NCBI GenBank assembly: GCA_963723455.1
Contig: CAVRQM010000001.1
Location: 1,054,001 to 1,118,000, forward strand
Direction: 5' to 3'
DNA from: CAVRQM01 sp963723455
GTDB taxonomy: Bacteria > Pseudomonadota > Alphaproteobacteria > Acetobacterales > Acetobacteraceae
Length of the DNA: 64,000 nt
Part shown: positions 33,608-41,886 of the stretch, in pieces
How positions within the stretch are numbered: position 1 is the stretch's first letter
How the letters are laid out: every line of letters starts with the position of its first letter
Translations under genes and position numbers: made by a program
Notes under the pieces: model-generated
The model's input: only the letters and a program-made list of their open reading frames with translations
The model's database searches: none
What the model was told of the DNA's origin: nothing

Positions 33608-34405
33608 TCAGTGCAGGAAGCTTTGGTAGGTCTCGCCATGCGCCGATTCCTGCGGCGCATCGGTCACCGGCATGGTGCGCAGCAGCCGTCGCGCCCGCTC
33701 GGACATGCCGGCCAGGGCGGCATGCGGCACCTGGATCGAGACCTCGGGGCGGAAATACCAGCGCCGGCTGTAGCCGATCACCACCATCGGGCGCGGCTCG
33801 TCGGTGGTGTTCGGCGTGCCGCGGTGCAGCCCGCGCACGTCGCGGATCATCACGTCGCCGAGCGCCATCGGGAAGGATTGCAGCCTGACCTCGCCGCGCT
33901 CGATCATCGCCACGCCCTCGGCGCGCGGCAGTCGGTGCGTGCCGGGCGCGATCTCCACCGGGCCGTGCGCCGGGGTCACGTCGATCAGCGGGAAGTTGAC
34001 GGCGAGCTGATACGACGGCGGCTCGAAACCGATCTCGGGAAACAGAGGCGGCGTGTCGCGGTGGATCTCCTGGTAGTCCGAGCCGCGCAGCGGGGTGTCC
34101 GTCGCCAGTTGGCACATCACCGGATCGCTCCCCGCGACCCGTTCGACGACGGCCAGGATGTCGGGATCCTCGAAGATCCGCGCATCGTCGAACGGCGCGG
34201 CCCAAGGCAGGCTGACGTAGTAGCGGGCCGCGCCGCGGTTCTGCTTGTGTCCCTCGCGCGCCAGATGGTCGTCCAGCAGCGGCTGGAACGCCCGCCGCCA
34301 CGCGGCCAGGCGCTCGCGGTCGAAATGCTGGCGCATGATGACGAAGCCGTCGCGCTCGAAGGCGGCGGCAAGGGTGTCGATGTCGGACGGAGTGCAGCGT
34401 GTCAT
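33608..34405 (-). CDS. Phytanoyl-CoA dioxygenase (PhyH) family protein
   Basis: A 265-residue Fe(II)/2-oxoglutarate-dependent dioxygenase. The iron ligands are visible as HRD (H115-D117, in YQEIHRDTPP) and the distal H194 in RGLHRGTPN, with the 2-oxoglutarate-binding arginine likely R203 in DEPRPMV. GPVEIAPGTHRLP is typical of PhyH enzymes. The substrate is unknown. The start MTRCTPSDID at 34,405 follows a GGAGGATC ribosome-binding site. It converges on tupA. Confidence 0.85.
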   Translation of the reverse strand: MTRCTPSDIDTLAAAFERDGFVIMRQHFDRERLAAWRRAFQPLLDDHLAREGHKQNRGAARYYVSLPWAAPFDDARIFEDPDILAVVERVAGSDPVMCQLATDTPLRGSDYQEIHRDTPPLFPEIGFEPPSYQLAVNFPLIDVTPAHGPVEIAPGTHRLPRAEGVAMIERGEVRLQSFPMALGDVMIRDVRGLHRGTPNTTDEPRPMVVIGYSRRWYFRPEVSIQVPHAALAGMSERARRLLRTMPVTDAPQESAHGETYQSFLH

Positions 34406-34435
34406 CCCATGATCCTCCTGCGCTGCCGCCGATCT

Positions 34436-34471
34436 GGGCATGCCGCAAAACCTGGGCAAGCCGCAAAACCT
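34436..34471. repeat. 18-bp direct duplication upstream of the PhyH gene
   Basis: Two adjacent copies of GGGCAAGCCGCAAAACCT (one mismatch) lie 30 bp upstream of the dioxygenase start, between it and the CtrA-like gene. The unit size equals that of the chpT repeat but the sequence is unrelated. Confidence 0.75.
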
Positions 34472-34501
34472 GGGGAGCCGCTTAGGGGCGGCAAAAGCCG
34501 G

Positions 34502-35365
34502 TCAGGCGTGCGCCTCGGCCTCGGCTTCGCTACGAATGGTGAAGCCGCGGCCGATCGCCGTCTCGACCAGATCGCCGAGGCCCACCGGAGTCAATTTCCG
34601 GCGCAGCTTGAACAGGAACACCGGCAGCACGCGGCTGGCCGGACGCTCGCCCTGCAGGTAGATCGCGCCCATCAGATCCTCGGCGCTGACGATCCGGCCG
34701 CGGCTTTCCCACAGCCGGGCGAAGATGCGGAACTCCGCTTGGCTGAGCGCCACCACCTGGTCGTCCACGCGCAGCGATTCCGACTGCAGATCGACCGCGA
34801 TGCGCCGCGCGCCGCTGCGCCGGTGATGCGTGCGCGCCCGGGTCGTTTCTGGCATGGCGATCCCGCCGCCGGCCCCGGGCTCGCCGGCGCCCGCGCGATC
34901 ACCGCGCGCATTCGGCAGCGGCGGCTCGTCCCACATCCACGGGGTCGCGATGCCGGCCTCCTCGCCCGCTTCCATCTCGCCGTCGGGCCCCAGTTCCGCA
35001 GGCAGGCGCGCGCCGCGGTTGCCCGATGCCGGGATGCCCGACGCCGCGTCCTGACCGGCGACCGCCTGCATGGCGAATGACGCCCCGGCCAGCGCGCCGC
35101 CGACCGAGGCGCCGTCATGCCCCGGTTCGGTCAGCACCACCATCGGCACGTGCCCGGCCTCGCGGCGCAGCCGCGCCACGGCGTCGCGGGCGCTGAGCCT
35201 GGTGTGGCTGACGATCAGCAGGACGAGGTCGTAGCCGCCGCCGCGGAGCAGCCGCACGCAGCTGTCGAGGTCGGTGGCGAGATCGGCTACGTCGGTCTCG
35301 GAATTCAGCGCGACGGAGACGCTCTGGACCGAGGCGCTGGCCAGCTTGGCGATCAGCAGGCGCAT
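34502..35365 (-). CDS. CtrA/OmpR-like regulator with degenerate receiver
   Basis: A 287-residue protein with an N-terminal receiver-like fold (1-80), a long Gly/Ala/Pro-rich linker (about 85-180) and a C-terminal winged helix (IAVDLQSESLRVDDQVVALSQAEFRIFARL... to VLPVFLFKLRRKLTPV...ETAIGRGFTI). The closest match by eye is CtrA: MRLLIAKLASASVQSVSVAL aligns with CtrA MRVLLIEDDSATAQSIELML. The acidic pocket EDD is replaced by KLA, and the phosphoacceptor Asp by Ile (YDLVLLIVSHTRLS). It therefore cannot be phosphorylated conventionally and is probably a phosphorylation-independent or ligand-sensing regulator. It is divergent from the M10 protease gene and may control it. A GAGGAG ribosome-binding site supports the start. 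Confidence 0.8.
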   Translation of the reverse strand: MRLLIAKLASASVQSVSVALNSETDVADLATDLDSCVRLLRGGGYDLVLLIVSHTRLSARDAVARLRREAGHVPMVVLTEPGHDGASVGGALAGASFAMQAVAGQDAASGIPASGNRGARLPAELGPDGEMEAGEEAGIATPWMWDEPPLPNARGDRAGAGEPGAGGGIAMPETTRARTHHRRSGARRIAVDLQSESLRVDDQVVALSQAEFRIFARLWESRGRIVSAEDLMGAIYLQGERPASRVLPVFLFKLRRKLTPVGLGDLVETAIGRGFTIRSEAEAEAHA

Positions 35366-35524
35366 GCCAGGGCGAGCTCCTCAGAACCGTGGAAGGGGAC
35401 TCTCCGCCGCGTTCATCATCATTAAGTGGATCGAGTGGTCGCTTGTGGAACAGGCCGCCGCTTCGGCGCAATGGTGAAAATTCGCGGATTCCTGCCCGAG
35501 CCACCTGCGTAAATTCCTAATCAT

Positions 35525-37774
35525 ATGCTAATGTGCAACCAAGCGACGAAAATCGTCCGCTCACCTGTTCAGGAGGCCGCCCTGTTTCGCGCAGCCCACA
35601 CCCTGTTCGCGCCCGCCGGCGCGCACGCCGGCGCCGATCCCGGCCTCGACGCGGCCGGCCTGGAGCAGCCGTTTCAGCCGTTTTCCGCAGATGCGCAGGC
35701 CGAACTGTCGTTCCTGAGCGGGGTCGATCAGTTCGGCGACGCCGCCGCCGGCAGCTATTGGCAGTTCGCGAACTCCGAGCCGCATAAATGGGGCGGCGCC
35801 ACGCCGGGCACCGGCGGCGGCGCGATCACATTCAGTTTCGTGCCCGGCCAGGGCTGGCTGTGGGATCCCGCCGACGAGGCCCGCATCGCGGCGGGGCTGG
35901 CGCTGTGGTCGGCGATCGCGAACATCCAGTTCGTCGAGGCGCCCTACACGCCCGGCAATCCGACGCAGATCCAGTTCTTCTACCAGCCCGACTACCAGAC
36001 GGCGACCGAGACCGAATCCTATCCGGTCGGCTTCACGCAGGCCGGCGCGCCGTACCTGGCCACCGACATCGCCGCCGGGACCTGGTTCGATCCGCCGCAG
36101 ATCGGCATCTCCGGCCTTGCGTCATTCACCGCCTATGGCGGCTACGGCGTCGACACGATCATCCACGAGGAGGGGCACCTGCTCGGCCTGGGCCATGCCG
36201 GACCGTATAACGGCTACGTGGACCCGACGACGCAGCAGGCGGGTCCGTACGACAGCCGGCAATGGTCGCTGATGTCGTACATCAACCCGTGGGACAGCTC
36301 GGCGCAGTACTACAACGACTATCCGGTGTCCGGCACCAACTGGGGGCTCGACGCCAACGGCTACTATCGCGCGCCGACCACCTGGATGCCGATGGACATC
36401 CTGGCCGCGCAGCGGCTGTACGGGCTGCCCGGCGTCACGCCGCTGTCGGGCGGCCAGACCTTCGGTTTCAACTGCAACGTCGCCGGCCCGATCGAGCCGT
36501 TCTTCGACTTCACCATCAACTCGGCCCCCGTGGTCACGCTGTGGGACGCAGGGGCGGACAACACGCTCGACGTGTCCGGCTTCGCCGCCCCGGCGGTGAT
36601 CGACCTGCGGGCCGGCGCGTTCAGCAGCGTCGATGGCATGACCAACAATATCGGCATCGCCTACGGCACCGCGATCGACACCGCGCTGGGCGGCCCGGGC
36701 GGTAGCGTGTTCTGGCTCAATCTCGGCAATGACAGCGTCAGCGGCGGCGGCGGCAACCAGGCGGTGTTCAGCGCGCCCGGCAACTACGCCGACCGCCCGG
36801 TCGGGCTGGCGCGGATCGTGCGCTCCGCCGCGGGCGCTGCGGACACGCTGGCCGGGGTCGGCGGGCTGGCCTTCGTGGGCGGCAGCAGCACGGTGGCCAG
36901 CTATGTCGGCGGCCAGATCACGATGGCGGGCGGCAACAACGAACTGTTCCTGGGCGGCATGCCGACCGAGGTGACGGTGGGCGGCGCCGACACCGTGGTC
37001 ACCAGCAGCGGCTTTGTCGCGATCAGCGCGCAGGGCGCGCCCGGCGCGCGTGGCGACCTGGTGTTCGCGACCGGCGGCGGCGGCCTGGATTTCCAGGGCG
37101 GGGCGACGCGCGACACCGTGCTGGGTGCCGCGGCCACGGTGACCGGCGGGGTCGGCGGCATCGTCGCCTATGGGGTCGGCGAGATGGTGGCGCAGGGCGG
37201 CATCGGCTATGCGGTGCTGGCCAGCTTCGGGGCCAGCAGCGAGACCGTGCAATCCGGGGCCGGGGGCGGATTGCTGGTCGGCGGCGCCGGCGGCGACAAC
37301 CGACTGACCGCCGGCGGCGGCTCGACCGTCATCTTCGGCGGCGGCAACGGCGATCTGATTACTCTGGCCAATGCGCAGCCGGACGCCGTGGCGATGGGCG
37401 GCGGGGCCGAGACCGTCGATGCCAGCGCCGCCACGGCAAGCCATGTGATCTATGCCGGCAGCGGCAACGATCTGGTGGTGGGCGGCGCCGGCGGCGGCTT
37501 CATCGCGCCCGGCTCGGGCAACGACACGATCTCGGCGTCCGGCGGGGTCAACGGCTTCCTGTTCATCGCCGGGCGCACCGGCGGCACCGACGTCATCACC
37601 GACTGGGATCCCAGCCGCGACTACGTGTTCCTGATCGGCTACGGCGCCGCGGCGGATGCTTCGGCGGCGCGGTCGCAGACGCAGTATGGCGGCGGCACGC
37701 TGCTGACGCTGGCCGACCACACCCAAATCTGGTTCCTCGACACGGCGGCCGTCGCGCAGACGTCGCTGGTCTGA
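35525..37774 (+). CDS. Serralysin-like M10 metalloprotease with degenerate RTX region
   Basis: A 749-residue protein. The catalytic domain (about 60-300) carries the zinc motif HEEGHLLGLGH (H214, E215, H218, H224) and a Met-turn SLMSYINP (M250), followed by MDILAAQRLYGLP, as in serralysins. The C-terminal half is a long Gly/Asn/Asp-rich repeat region (VSGGGGNQAVF, GGGNGDLITLAN, YAGSGNDLVVGGAGGGFIAPGSGNDTIS) of the RTX/beta-roll kind but with few canonical GGxGxDxUx nonapeptides. It ends with a hydrophobic, DxxV-like tail (WFLDTAAVAQTSLV). There is no Sec signal, consistent with type I secretion. No T1SS genes are adjacent. ATG 35,531 is an alternative start. Confidence 0.85.
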   Translation: MLMCNQATKIVRSPVQEAALFRAAHTLFAPAGAHAGADPGLDAAGLEQPFQPFSADAQAELSFLSGVDQFGDAAAGSYWQFANSEPHKWGGATPGTGGGAITFSFVPGQGWLWDPADEARIAAGLALWSAIANIQFVEAPYTPGNPTQIQFFYQPDYQTATETESYPVGFTQAGAPYLATDIAAGTWFDPPQIGISGLASFTAYGGYGVDTIIHEEGHLLGLGHAGPYNGYVDPTTQQAGPYDSRQWSLMSYINPWDSSAQYYNDYPVSGTNWGLDANGYYRAPTTWMPMDILAAQRLYGLPGVTPLSGGQTFGFNCNVAGPIEPFFDFTINSAPVVTLWDAGADNTLDVSGFAAPAVIDLRAGAFSSVDGMTNNIGIAYGTAIDTALGGPGGSVFWLNLGNDSVSGGGGNQAVFSAPGNYADRPVGLARIVRSAAGAADTLAGVGGLAFVGGSSTVASYVGGQITMAGGNNELFLGGMPTEVTVGGADTVVTSSGFVAISAQGAPGARGDLVFATGGGGLDFQGGATRDTVLGAAATVTGGVGGIVAYGVGEMVAQGGIGYAVLASFGASSETVQSGAGGGLLVGGAGGDNRLTAGGGSTVIFGGGNGDLITLANAQPDAVAMGGGAETVDASAATASHVIYAGSGNDLVVGGAGGGFIAPGSGNDTISASGGVNGFLFIAGRTGGTDVITDWDPSRDYVFLIGYGAAADASAARSQTQYGGGTLLTLADHTQIWFLDTAAVAQTSLV

Positions 37775-37787
37775 CCGGCCGGCGGCG

Positions 37788-37806
37788 GCCTGCCCGCTTG
37801 GCAGGC
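37788..37806 (+). terminator. Terminator-like hairpin after the M10 protease gene
   Basis: GCCTGCC (37,788-37,794) and GGCAGGC (37,800-37,806) pair perfectly around the loop CGCTT, 14 bp after the protease stop and before the ClC gene. No T-run follows. Confidence 0.45.
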
Positions 37807-37861
37807 GCGGCGGCTTGGGCCACACGCCGCATGCGCAGCCGGTTGCGCGCGCCGGGCCGGC

Positions 37862-39220
37862 GTGTCGGAGGTGTTCTGGGTGGACAAACTGATCGTGTCG
37901 CGGCGGCTGCGCCGGCTGCGCCGACTGCCGCTGGTCTCCCCGCGACTGTGGCGGCGGCGCATCGGGCTGTGGGGCGGCGCCGTGCTGGTGGCGCTCGTCG
38001 CCATCGCCTTCGCCGATGCCGCCAATGGCGCCAACGCGGTGTTCCAGGCGGCCATCGCGCGGGCGCCGCTGGCCGGCCTGCTGATCGCCCCGGCTGGGCT
38101 GGCGTTGTCCGTGCTGCTGACCCGCCGCGTGTTCCCCGGCGCGCAGGGCAGCGGCATCCCGCAGGTCATCGCCAGCCTGCATGTGCGCGACGCCGCCACG
38201 GTGGACCGGCTGCTGTCGCTGCGCATCGCCGCCGGCAAGATCGCCCTGACCCTGCTCGGCCTGCTGTGCGGCGCGTCGATCGGACGCGAGGGGCCGACGG
38301 TGCAGATCGGGGCCGCGATCATGCACGCGCTGGGGCGCTGGCTGGCGCTGCCGCGGCTGGACCTGCGCCGCGCGATGGTGCTGGCCGGGGGCGCGGCCGG
38401 CATCGCGGCGGCGTTCAACACCCCGCTCGCCGGCATCGTGTTCGCCATCGAGGAATTGAGCCATTCGTTCGAGGGCCGCACCAGCGGCACGGTGCTGACC
38501 TCGGTGATCCTGGGCGGCATCGTCACCGTGGCGCTGGCCGGCAACTACACCTATTTCGGCGTCACCCCCGCCACGTTCAACTTCGGCGCGGGCTGGGTGG
38601 CGGTCCTGGTCTGCGCCGTGCTGGGCGGGCTGGCCGGCGGCCTGTTCAGCCGCCTGCTGATCATCGCCGCGCATGGCGTGCCGGGCCGTTTCGGCGTGTT
38701 CATGCGGATGCGCCCGGTCGCCTTCGCCGCGCTGTGCGGCTTGGCGATCGCGCTGCTGGGCCTGGTGTCGCACGGCGCCACCTATGGCACCGGCTACCCG
38801 CAGGCGCGCGCCCTGGTCGGCGGCCAGGCGCACCTGCCGGCGGTGTTCTTCGTAGAAAAGTTCGCCGCCAGCGTGGTCAGCTATGTCAGCGGCGTGCCGG
38901 GCGGGATCTTCGCGCCTTCGCTGGCGGTGGGCGCGGGCCTGGGCCGGTGGCTGGCCGACCTGATGCCGTTCGTGCCGGCGCCGGCGGTGGTGCTGCTGAG
39001 CATGGGCGCGTATTTCTCCGGCGTGGTGCAGGCGCCAATCACCGGCACGGTGATCGTCATGGAGATGACCGACAATCAGGCGATGACCATTCCGCTGCTC
39101 GCCGCCTCGCTGCTGGCGCTGGCCGCCTCGCGGCTGGTCTGCCGCCGACCGATCTATTCCACGCTGGCGCGGCGGTTCATCCCGGCGCTGGCGCCGCTGC
39201 ACGACAACCAGGACCGCTAG
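37862..39220 (+). CDS. ClC-family chloride channel or transporter
   Basis: A 452-residue membrane protein with the three anion-binding loops of the ClC family: GSGIPQVI (about 97-104), GREGPTVQIG (about 140-149) and GGIFAPSLAVG (about 350-360). The proton-glutamate of exchangers sits in GREGP. About ten hydrophobic segments follow each other. No C-terminal CBS domains are present. Start GTG 37,862 gives an Arg-rich cytoplasmic N-terminus. It lies between the protease and the ExoU-like gene on the same strand; a functional link is not evident. Confidence 0.9.
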   Translation: MSEVFWVDKLIVSRRLRRLRRLPLVSPRLWRRRIGLWGGAVLVALVAIAFADAANGANAVFQAAIARAPLAGLLIAPAGLALSVLLTRRVFPGAQGSGIPQVIASLHVRDAATVDRLLSLRIAAGKIALTLLGLLCGASIGREGPTVQIGAAIMHALGRWLALPRLDLRRAMVLAGGAAGIAAAFNTPLAGIVFAIEELSHSFEGRTSGTVLTSVILGGIVTVALAGNYTYFGVTPATFNFGAGWVAVLVCAVLGGLAGGLFSRLLIIAAHGVPGRFGVFMRMRPVAFAALCGLAIALLGLVSHGATYGTGYPQARALVGGQAHLPAVFFVEKFAASVVSYVSGVPGGIFAPSLAVGAGLGRWLADLMPFVPAPAVVLLSMGAYFSGVVQAPITGTVIVMEMTDNQAMTIPLLAASLLALAASRLVCRRPIYSTLARRFIPALAPLHDNQDR

Positions 39221-39324
39221 GCCCGCCGGCTGCGGACGGACCCGCCTGGCGGCCGCGCAGCACCTTCACGCCGGCATCGTTTCATGGAACTCTGTCGCGG
39301 ACGGAACGGTCCGGGAGAGCATAC

Positions 39325-41430
39325 GTGAGTGAGACTCTGGCGCGTGACGAGTGGCTCAGCCGCGTTTTAGGATTCAACACCGCCCAGACGCCGACCCGGC
39401 CCACGTCTTCGCCGCCGGTCAAGACCGTCCGCTTCGCGCCGTCGCCGACCTTGATCGTCCCGCCGACCGGCCCCGGTGTGAAGATCGGCCTGGGCAGGTC
39501 GCGGTCCAAAGCCTCGATCGTGCCGCCGCGGCCGACGGCGCAGCCGAAGACGTTCGACGGTGGCAACGGCCGGTCGATCACGGTGGCCAAGAGCCCCAGC
39601 GGCAAGCCGGTGTTCACCTCGCCGCCACCGCCGGTGGGCGAGATCACCTTCTCCGGCGGTGGCGGCAAAGGCATGGCCCTGCCCGGCGCAGTCAAGGCGC
39701 TGCAGGAGAGCGGCGTGCTCAAGGGCGCCAAGACGATCGCCGGGGCCTCGGTCGGCTCGATGACGGCGGCCCTGGTCGCCGCCGGCATCACCGCCGAGGA
39801 GTTCACCGACATCGCCAATGCGGACGAGACCACCTCGCGCATCGTCGAAGGCACCGGCGGCACCAAGAAGGGCCTCGCCAAGCGCGCGTTGCAGAACAAG
39901 TGGAACACCGGCTCGGCCAACCCGCTGACCGGCGACGGGCTGGAGAGCGTCGTGCGCGAGGTGATCGACACGACGCTCGGCAAGCGCATCGAGGAATACC
40001 GGCAGGAATGCGAAACCGGCGGCAAGCAGGTGCATGCCGACGTCTCGCGCATCAGCCAGGTTCTCGCCCTGAACAAGGACGGCGCCACCTTCATGGACAT
40101 GCGCCAGCTTTCGGCGGTGATTCCGAAGGTCAAGGAGGTGGTGATCACCGGCACCTACACCACCGAACTCGGCACCACCGACAAGGACGGTTCGAAAGGC
40201 TTCAAGAACCAGAACGAGACCGGGCAGCTGTATGTGTTCAGCGCCGACAGCGAGCCGAAGCTGCCGGTGGCCATCGCGGTGCACGCCTCCGCCTCGTTCC
40301 CGGCGGCGTTCAAGCCGGTGGACATCACGCTGGCCAGCGGCCTGAAGGTGCGCTTCATCGACGGCGGCGTGATGAACAACACGCCGACCGCGTCGAGCAT
40401 CGGCAACGAGCGCAAGCTTGATCCGGTGCCCGAGACGCGCGGCATGACCTTCGTGTTCGAGGATGAGGGCGGGGTCAGCGGCGGTCTGCTGAACGGCGTC
40501 GTCTCGCCCTCGGTGGGCAAGTTGGCGCGGCTGCAGGACTGGTTCGTCGGCGGGTCGAACGCCGGCGCCGAGTACGGCAAGAACCGCGACATGGCGGACC
40601 GGCCGGAGGAGATCGTGGTGGTGCCGCTGCAGCTGCCGCTCGGGTCGTTCCAGGGCCAGACCAAGGCGGTGGACATGCGCGGCGGCACGTTGGAGTTCAA
40701 CGTGCCGATGGACGCGAAGATCGCTTTCCAGCTCGGCACCGAAAAGGCCACCAACGCGCAGATCGATCGTGAGAACCAGGACAGGACGCGCGAGTTCGCC
40801 TCCGACTCGCAGATGTTCGTCTCGATCCCGATGGGCGATCTCAGGACGCTGGAACAGAACGGCTATGACGGCGCTGCCGCGGCCGTGGTGTTCCGCGAGC
40901 GCGTGGCCGAGATGATCGCAAAGCTGGTCGATGCGGTGGTGGCCGAGAACAAGAAGGAAGGCGGCCGGACCGCCAACGTGCTGGAGCAGAAAGACGCCAA
41001 GCTGGCGCTCGAGGAGCTTGACACGCTGGCCGGCGACGACGTCGATTTCCAGGGCTACGTCGCCCGCGAGATGAACCGCGGCAGCCTGGACAACCTGATC
41101 GCCGCGATGGACAAGTCGGCGCCGGCGAGCAAGGCGATGCAGGCCACCTTCGCGGTCAGCGATGCGGTGCGGGTGCAGACCAGCGTCGGCTATATCTTGA
41201 AGGACGTGGTCTATCCGAAGATGAAGCGGCAGAACGAGGGCGGCAGCGGGTTGCAGACCCTGTTGCGGGTTGAGACTTTGCTGAAACAGGCAAAGACGCC
41301 GAAGCAGCTCAACGACGCGCTCGACGTCGGCATCGCCCATTTCAAGACCAAGTCCGATGCCAGGCCCAGGCGTGGGCACAAGGAGCTGGCTGAAGACCTG
41401 AAGGCGCGAAAGATGCAGATCGCGGTCTGA
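39325..41430 (+). CDS. ExoU-like patatin phospholipase effector
   Basis: A 701-residue protein that matches ExoU of Pseudomonas aeruginosa along its length. ExoU is a type III secreted phospholipase A2 activated by host ubiquitin. The patatin core has the oxyanion loop FSGGGGKGMALPG (111-116), nucleophile Ser142 in GASVGS and the catalytic Asp346 in FIDGGVMNNTP; ExoU has Ser142 and Asp344. Other shared segments are GATFMDMRQLSAVIPKVKEV, EEIVVVPLQLPLGSFQGQ, MRGGTLEFNVP and, in the C-terminal membrane-localisation part, YILKDVVYPKM and LLKQAKTPKQLNDALD. The first 105 residues are Pro/Thr/Ser-rich, as expected for secretion and chaperone binding. Start GTG 39,325 follows GGGAGA. Base composition is less extreme than in neighbours. 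Family membership is strong; delivery by a T3SS is inferred. Confidence 0.9.
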   Translation: MSETLARDEWLSRVLGFNTAQTPTRPTSSPPVKTVRFAPSPTLIVPPTGPGVKIGLGRSRSKASIVPPRPTAQPKTFDGGNGRSITVAKSPSGKPVFTSPPPPVGEITFSGGGGKGMALPGAVKALQESGVLKGAKTIAGASVGSMTAALVAAGITAEEFTDIANADETTSRIVEGTGGTKKGLAKRALQNKWNTGSANPLTGDGLESVVREVIDTTLGKRIEEYRQECETGGKQVHADVSRISQVLALNKDGATFMDMRQLSAVIPKVKEVVITGTYTTELGTTDKDGSKGFKNQNETGQLYVFSADSEPKLPVAIAVHASASFPAAFKPVDITLASGLKVRFIDGGVMNNTPTASSIGNERKLDPVPETRGMTFVFEDEGGVSGGLLNGVVSPSVGKLARLQDWFVGGSNAGAEYGKNRDMADRPEEIVVVPLQLPLGSFQGQTKAVDMRGGTLEFNVPMDAKIAFQLGTEKATNAQIDRENQDRTREFASDSQMFVSIPMGDLRTLEQNGYDGAAAAVVFRERVAEMIAKLVDAVVAENKKEGGRTANVLEQKDAKLALEELDTLAGDDVDFQGYVAREMNRGSLDNLIAAMDKSAPASKAMQATFAVSDAVRVQTSVGYILKDVVYPKMKRQNEGGSGLQTLLRVETLLKQAKTPKQLNDALDVGIAHFKTKSDARPRRGHKELAEDLKARKMQIAV

Positions 41431-41469
41431 CGCGCGCGCGCCGTGCCATGCCACATGGAAGGATGACCG

Positions 41470-41877
41470 ATGTTCGATAGCGTACGTGCCCTCTATGCCG
41501 AACTCGCCCAGGCGCTCGGCGTGACCGAACTGCCGGCGGACGATGCCGGCGGCCTGCAGCTCATGGTGGGCGAGAGCGCGTCGATCGTGATCTTCGCCGA
41601 GGCTGCGGACACCCTGTTGGTGGCAGCTCCGGTGATGGCGCTGCCCGCGGCGGTGGATTACGGCCGCGCGCTGTGGTTGCTGCAACGCAACTACTACGCC
41701 AGCCCGATCGCGCCGTTCCGCGTGTCCTGCGACGCTAACGGCAACCTCGTGGTCTGGAGCCGGGTGCCGGTCGCCGGGATGACGGGCGAGGCGCTGGCCA
41801 AGCTGATCGACGCGCTGGGCGCGGAGGTCGGCGTGATCCGCGAGGAGGTCGCGGTCGAGGAACCGGCGTCCGACTGA
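41470..41877 (+). CDS. Type III secretion chaperone of the CesT/SpcU type
   Basis: A 135-residue acidic protein, 39 bp after the ExoU-like gene with a GGAAGG ribosome-binding site. SpcU, the dedicated ExoU chaperone, is of similar size and position. The pattern fits the class I T3S chaperone fold: N-terminal helix (FDSVRALYAELAQALGV), strands (GGLQLMVGESASIVIFAE, TLLVAAPV), a central helix (YGRALWLLQRNYYASPIAPFRVSCDANGNLVVWSRVP) and a C-terminal helix (TGEALAKLIDALGAEVGVI). NLVVWSRVP closely resembles the strand found in CesT-type chaperones. It likely binds the N-terminal region of the ExoU-like protein. Assignment rests on fold pattern plus neighbourhood. Confidence 0.8.
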   Translation: MFDSVRALYAELAQALGVTELPADDAGGLQLMVGESASIVIFAEAADTLLVAAPVMALPAAVDYGRALWLLQRNYYASPIAPFRVSCDANGNLVVWSRVPVAGMTGEALAKLIDALGAEVGVIREEVAVEEPASD

Positions 41878-41886
41878 CGCGCGCGG

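Noticed and set aside
36122..39202. A 1026-codon open frame on the minus strand opposite the protease and ClC genes
   Set aside because: Low-complexity Arg/Gln/His-rich sequence with no motif, antisense to two well-supported genes.
37798..39324. Upstream in-frame extension of the ExoU-like gene to 37,798
   Set aside because: The extension overlaps the ClC gene in another frame and reads as Arg/Ala-rich noise; the GTG at 39,325 with a GGGAGA site gives catalytic Ser142, in register with ExoU.
39221..39324. Possible hrp-box (GGAACC-N15/16-CCAC) upstream of the ExoU-like gene
   Set aside because: GGAACT and GGAAC occur at two places but no CCACNNA follows at the right distance.
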